Under the pieces are notes generated by a model, which had not been told where the DNA came from, ran no database searches, and worked only from the letters and a program-made list of their open reading frames with translations. A DNA stretch of 7,662 bases from assembly GCA_021796055.1 (NCBI GenBank), contig JAJYOS010000293.1, positions 1 to 7,662 on the forward strand, read 5' to 3'. A program made the position numbers and the translations under genes. This stretch comes from Bacteroidota bacterium. Lineage in GTDB: Bacteria; Bacteroidota; Kryptoniia; Kryptoniales; JAKASW01. Shown piece after piece: positions 6,005 through 7,662 of the stretch (position 1 is the stretch's first letter; each line of letters begins with the position of its first letter).

Positions 6005-7414
6005 TTATCGCGCGGGAAGGGGCGCTTCGGGTATGCTTTCGACTCCGTTCGTACCAACAGCGGCGATCCCGAAGATGTAATCATCCTTCGTCATCGTCTT
6101 GAGATCGTAACTCATGACGGGGGCGGACGAATCTTTCACGAATACATACCCAGTCCAGAAGGGTTCGTATGTCTTCCGGTAGTAGATCTTCCATCCGGCA
6201 AGTCCTTTCCCGTGAGAAGGATTGTCCCAGCGGAAGCGTGAGCCGTACTCGAGTTTGTCGACGAGCATCGCGTCGTTAGAAGGCGCGGGCGGGGAAATGG
6301 AAAGAAGTGCGGCCGCGAGCGAGTTCATCCTGGTCACGCTCGCCACGTACGCCGAATCGACGAATTGCGGCAGATCCCCGTAAACTACATCCTTCTCCTT
6401 GCCGTGTACCATTTCCTTCACCGTGCGGACATCCTGGTGCTGGTGGTGATAGTCCTCGTTCGGTTCGGTGAAACGGACGGCGGCGTAACCGTACTTGTTG
6501 AAAGACGCGTGGTCTCCACCGCGCAGAAACCTGTCCTGGCGGAAGATGAGTGTCGTATGGAACATCGGGAAGAACTTGTCACCGGCAGCGTGAATGTACC
6601 TCGCGAGTTCTCTCGAAGGGGAATCGTTCGAGTAACCGATCACATCGGCGTTCACATCGCGATTGCCTATCTTCAATTCCTGGTATCCCTGAGAGAAGAG
6701 GCGTACCATGTTGCTCACGACTTCGCCGTTTCCGCCTCTGATCGATCCCACGATGTCGTTGTTGAGATCGGCTATGATGTTCATGCCTTTTTTGTGTGCC
6801 TCCATAGCGAAGTGGTTGCTGCCGTACAATCCTTCCTCCTCGCCCGCAAAGCAGATGAATATTATGTTTGCCTCGGGCTGGAAGTGAGTGGAGGTGAAGG
6901 CGCGTGCCGCTTCGAGAACTAGCGATACTCCGCTTCCGTCGTCGTCTGCTCCCGGCGCGTCTGAGGTATCGTTCAGAAGATTTGTGCAGCGCGAGTCGTA
7001 GTGCCCGGAGATGACGATGTATCTCCCGTTTACTCCTTCTTTGCCCCGCAAGACGCCGTATACATTCACGAGAGTTGTCGGCTTCGGTATGAACGGGACG
7101 TCTTTCAGGAGGAACCTATCCTCGTAGACTTTGAAATCATGGTCCTTTTTGGCGAACGACTCAAATTTCGAATGAAGCCATCGTCTTGCGGCACCGATGC
7201 CTCGCGTGTCGCTCGTGGTTTCTGACGTCGTATGTCTTGTTCCGAAGCTGGCAAGCGTGCGGTCGAAAGAGATCGCTGAATCGGGCGAGATCGTTCCGAG
7301 TATTGCCTGGATCTCCGAGTCTGCGGTCGAAGCGTTCGGGGTTGGAACGACCTGGGCCGTGAGGAGAGAAGCTGTGAGGAGAGTGAGGGTCAGTACTTTG
7401 TAGAGAAGGTGCAT
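6005..7414 (-). CDS. Secreted M28-family zinc peptidase with a C-terminal accessory domain
   Basis: The 469-residue protein starts with a signal peptide (M-H-L-L-Y-K, hydrophobic stretch, cleavage near L-T-A-Q at 18-21). The M28 catalytic domain has all five expected zinc ligands plus the catalytic base: His138 in SGHYD, Asp158 in GADDDGSG, Glu192 (base) and Glu193 (ligand) in GEEEGLYGS, Asp220 in NNDIVGS, and His302 in GGDHASF. A typical D-Y-H-H-Q-H-Q-D segment follows at 321-328. Residues about 380-469 form a separate beta-rich module (F-R-W-D-N, W-K-I-Y-Y-R, Y-I-F-G-I-A-A-V) resembling a fibronectin-III-like domain. M28 enzymes of this layout usually release N-terminal amino acids with two zinc ions, outside the cytoplasm. 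Exact specificity cannot be read from sequence. The ATG at 7414 is preceded by AAAGGAG (7428-7422) with seven bases of spacing. The gene diverges from the permease at 7618. Confidence 0.93.
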   Translation of the reverse strand: MHLLYKVLTLTLLTASLLTAQVVPTPNASTADSEIQAILGTISPDSAISFDRTLASFGTRHTTSETTSDTRGIGAARRWLHSKFESFAKKDHDFKVYEDRFLLKDVPFIPKPTTLVNVYGVLRGKEGVNGRYIVISGHYDSRCTNLLNDTSDAPGADDDGSGVSLVLEAARAFTSTHFQPEANIIFICFAGEEEGLYGSNHFAMEAHKKGMNIIADLNNDIVGSIRGGNGEVVSNMVRLFSQGYQELKIGNRDVNADVIGYSNDSPSRELARYIHAAGDKFFPMFHTTLIFRQDRFLRGGDHASFNKYGYAAVRFTEPNEDYHHQHQDVRTVKEMVHGKEKDVVYGDLPQFVDSAYVASVTRMNSLAAALLSISPPAPSNDAMLVDKLEYGSRFRWDNPSHGKGLAGWKIYYRKTYEPFWTGYVFVKDSSAPVMSYDLKTMTKDDYIFGIAAVGTNGVESIPEAPLPAR

Positions 7415-7508
7415 TTGGAATCTCCTTTCTTTGAGTAGAAGCTAAGGATTCCTCCCCGACATGTGCAAATCAATCGGCAGGGGATGGTGGATGCTCCGGG
7501 AGAAACGG

Positions 7509-7538
7509 TTGAGAATTTATGATCCCTCCGACTATAAT
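7509..7538 (+). promoter_or_regulatory. Sigma-70-like promoter for the permease gene
   Basis: TTGAGA at 7509-7514 and a perfect TATAAT at 7533-7538 are separated by 18 bases. Transcription would begin near 7545, leaving a leader of about 70 bases before the ATG at 7618. A second TATAAT at 7562-7567 has no suitable -35 partner. I could not identify a convincing promoter for the divergent M28 gene in the same region. Confidence 0.55.
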
Positions 7539-7617
7539 TCCGCGCGCCTGCTTATTGCATTTATAATCAACCCTCCCTAGATTGCACTTCGACAACAAAA
7601 TCTATGAGGTCCTTTGG

Positions 7618-7662
7618 ATGAATCTTTTCCGTACCAAGAAACTCAGCGACATCATAGCGGAT
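7618..7662 (+). CDS. Probable APC-family amino acid permease, N-terminal 15 codons (3' end outside window)
   Basis: An ATG at 7618, eight bases after GAGG (7606-7609), opens a frame that runs off the window: M-N-L-F-R-T-K-K-L-S-D-I-I-A-D. This short cytoplasmic N-terminus strongly resembles that of APC-superfamily amino acid permeases, which typically begin M-x-L-F-R-T-K and reach the first membrane helix some 20 residues later. The alternative ATG at 7604 closes after five codons. The upstream promoter supports a real gene here. With 15 residues the family call is by recall of a motif. If right, the protein imports amino acids across the inner membrane, which would complement the two neighbouring exported peptidases. 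Confidence 0.6.
   Translation, partial: MNLFRTKKLSDIIAD

Noticed and set aside
6365..6922. 185-codon + strand frame
   Set aside because: It lies entirely antisense to the M28 catalytic domain, whose five zinc ligands are intact. Its Val-rich translation is a by-product of codon bias on the opposite strand.
7562..7567. Second TATAAT as a promoter for the permease
   Set aside because: No -35-like hexamer is found 16-18 bases upstream (the region is TCCGCGCGCC). The TATAAT at 7533 with TTGAGA at 7509 is the better candidate.

Overview
This window is a roughly 50% GC bacterial chromosomal segment with compact genes, Shine-Dalgarno sites of the AAGGAG type and one recognisable sigma-70-like promoter. 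The gene content is an exported Tricorn-type peptidase, an exported M28 metallopeptidase with an extra C-terminal module, a bacterial GH15 enzyme and an OsmC-family protein. It would fit a free-living Gram-negative heterotroph, for example an Ignavibacteria/Bacteroidota-related or Acidobacteriota lineage. The strong Shine-Dalgarno sites argue against a typical member of class Bacteroidia. This placement is an inference from gene style only.

Layout, left to right. (1) 3-227, + strand: the C-terminal end of an OsmC-family protein whose start lies outside the window. (2) 228-595: a 368-base gap with no convincing gene. It holds a nested inverted repeat, a 7-codon mini-ORF with its own ribosome binding site, and a tandem decamer next to the following gene. 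(3) 596-3856, + strand: a complete 1086-residue Tricorn protease homologue with a signal peptide. (4) 3857-4046: the gap between convergent genes, with a terminator-like hairpin and a palindromic element built from degenerate CACRGAG decamers. (5) 4047-5903, - strand: a complete 618-residue GH15 glycosidase (glucoamylase or trehalase type). (6) 5904-6004: a short gap with a strong rho-independent terminator for the next gene. (7) 6005-7414, - strand: a complete 469-residue secreted M28 zinc peptidase. (8) 7415-7617: a divergent promoter region. (9) 7618-7662, + strand: the first 15 codons of what looks like an APC-family amino acid permease.

Two exported peptidases and a probable amino acid permease suggest peptide scavenging: large peptides trimmed outside the cytoplasm, amino acids released, then imported. 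This is inference from neighbourhood only, because the genes are separate transcription units on both strands. The GH15 enzyme has no signal peptide and probably acts on intracellular alpha-glucans or trehalose.

I found no CRISPR array, tRNA, rRNA, insertion sequence or recognisable defence system. The coding genes belong to known families. The less ordinary signals are in the intergenic DNA: the decamer palindrome at 3905-3990 and the nested hairpin with mini-ORF at 263-333.
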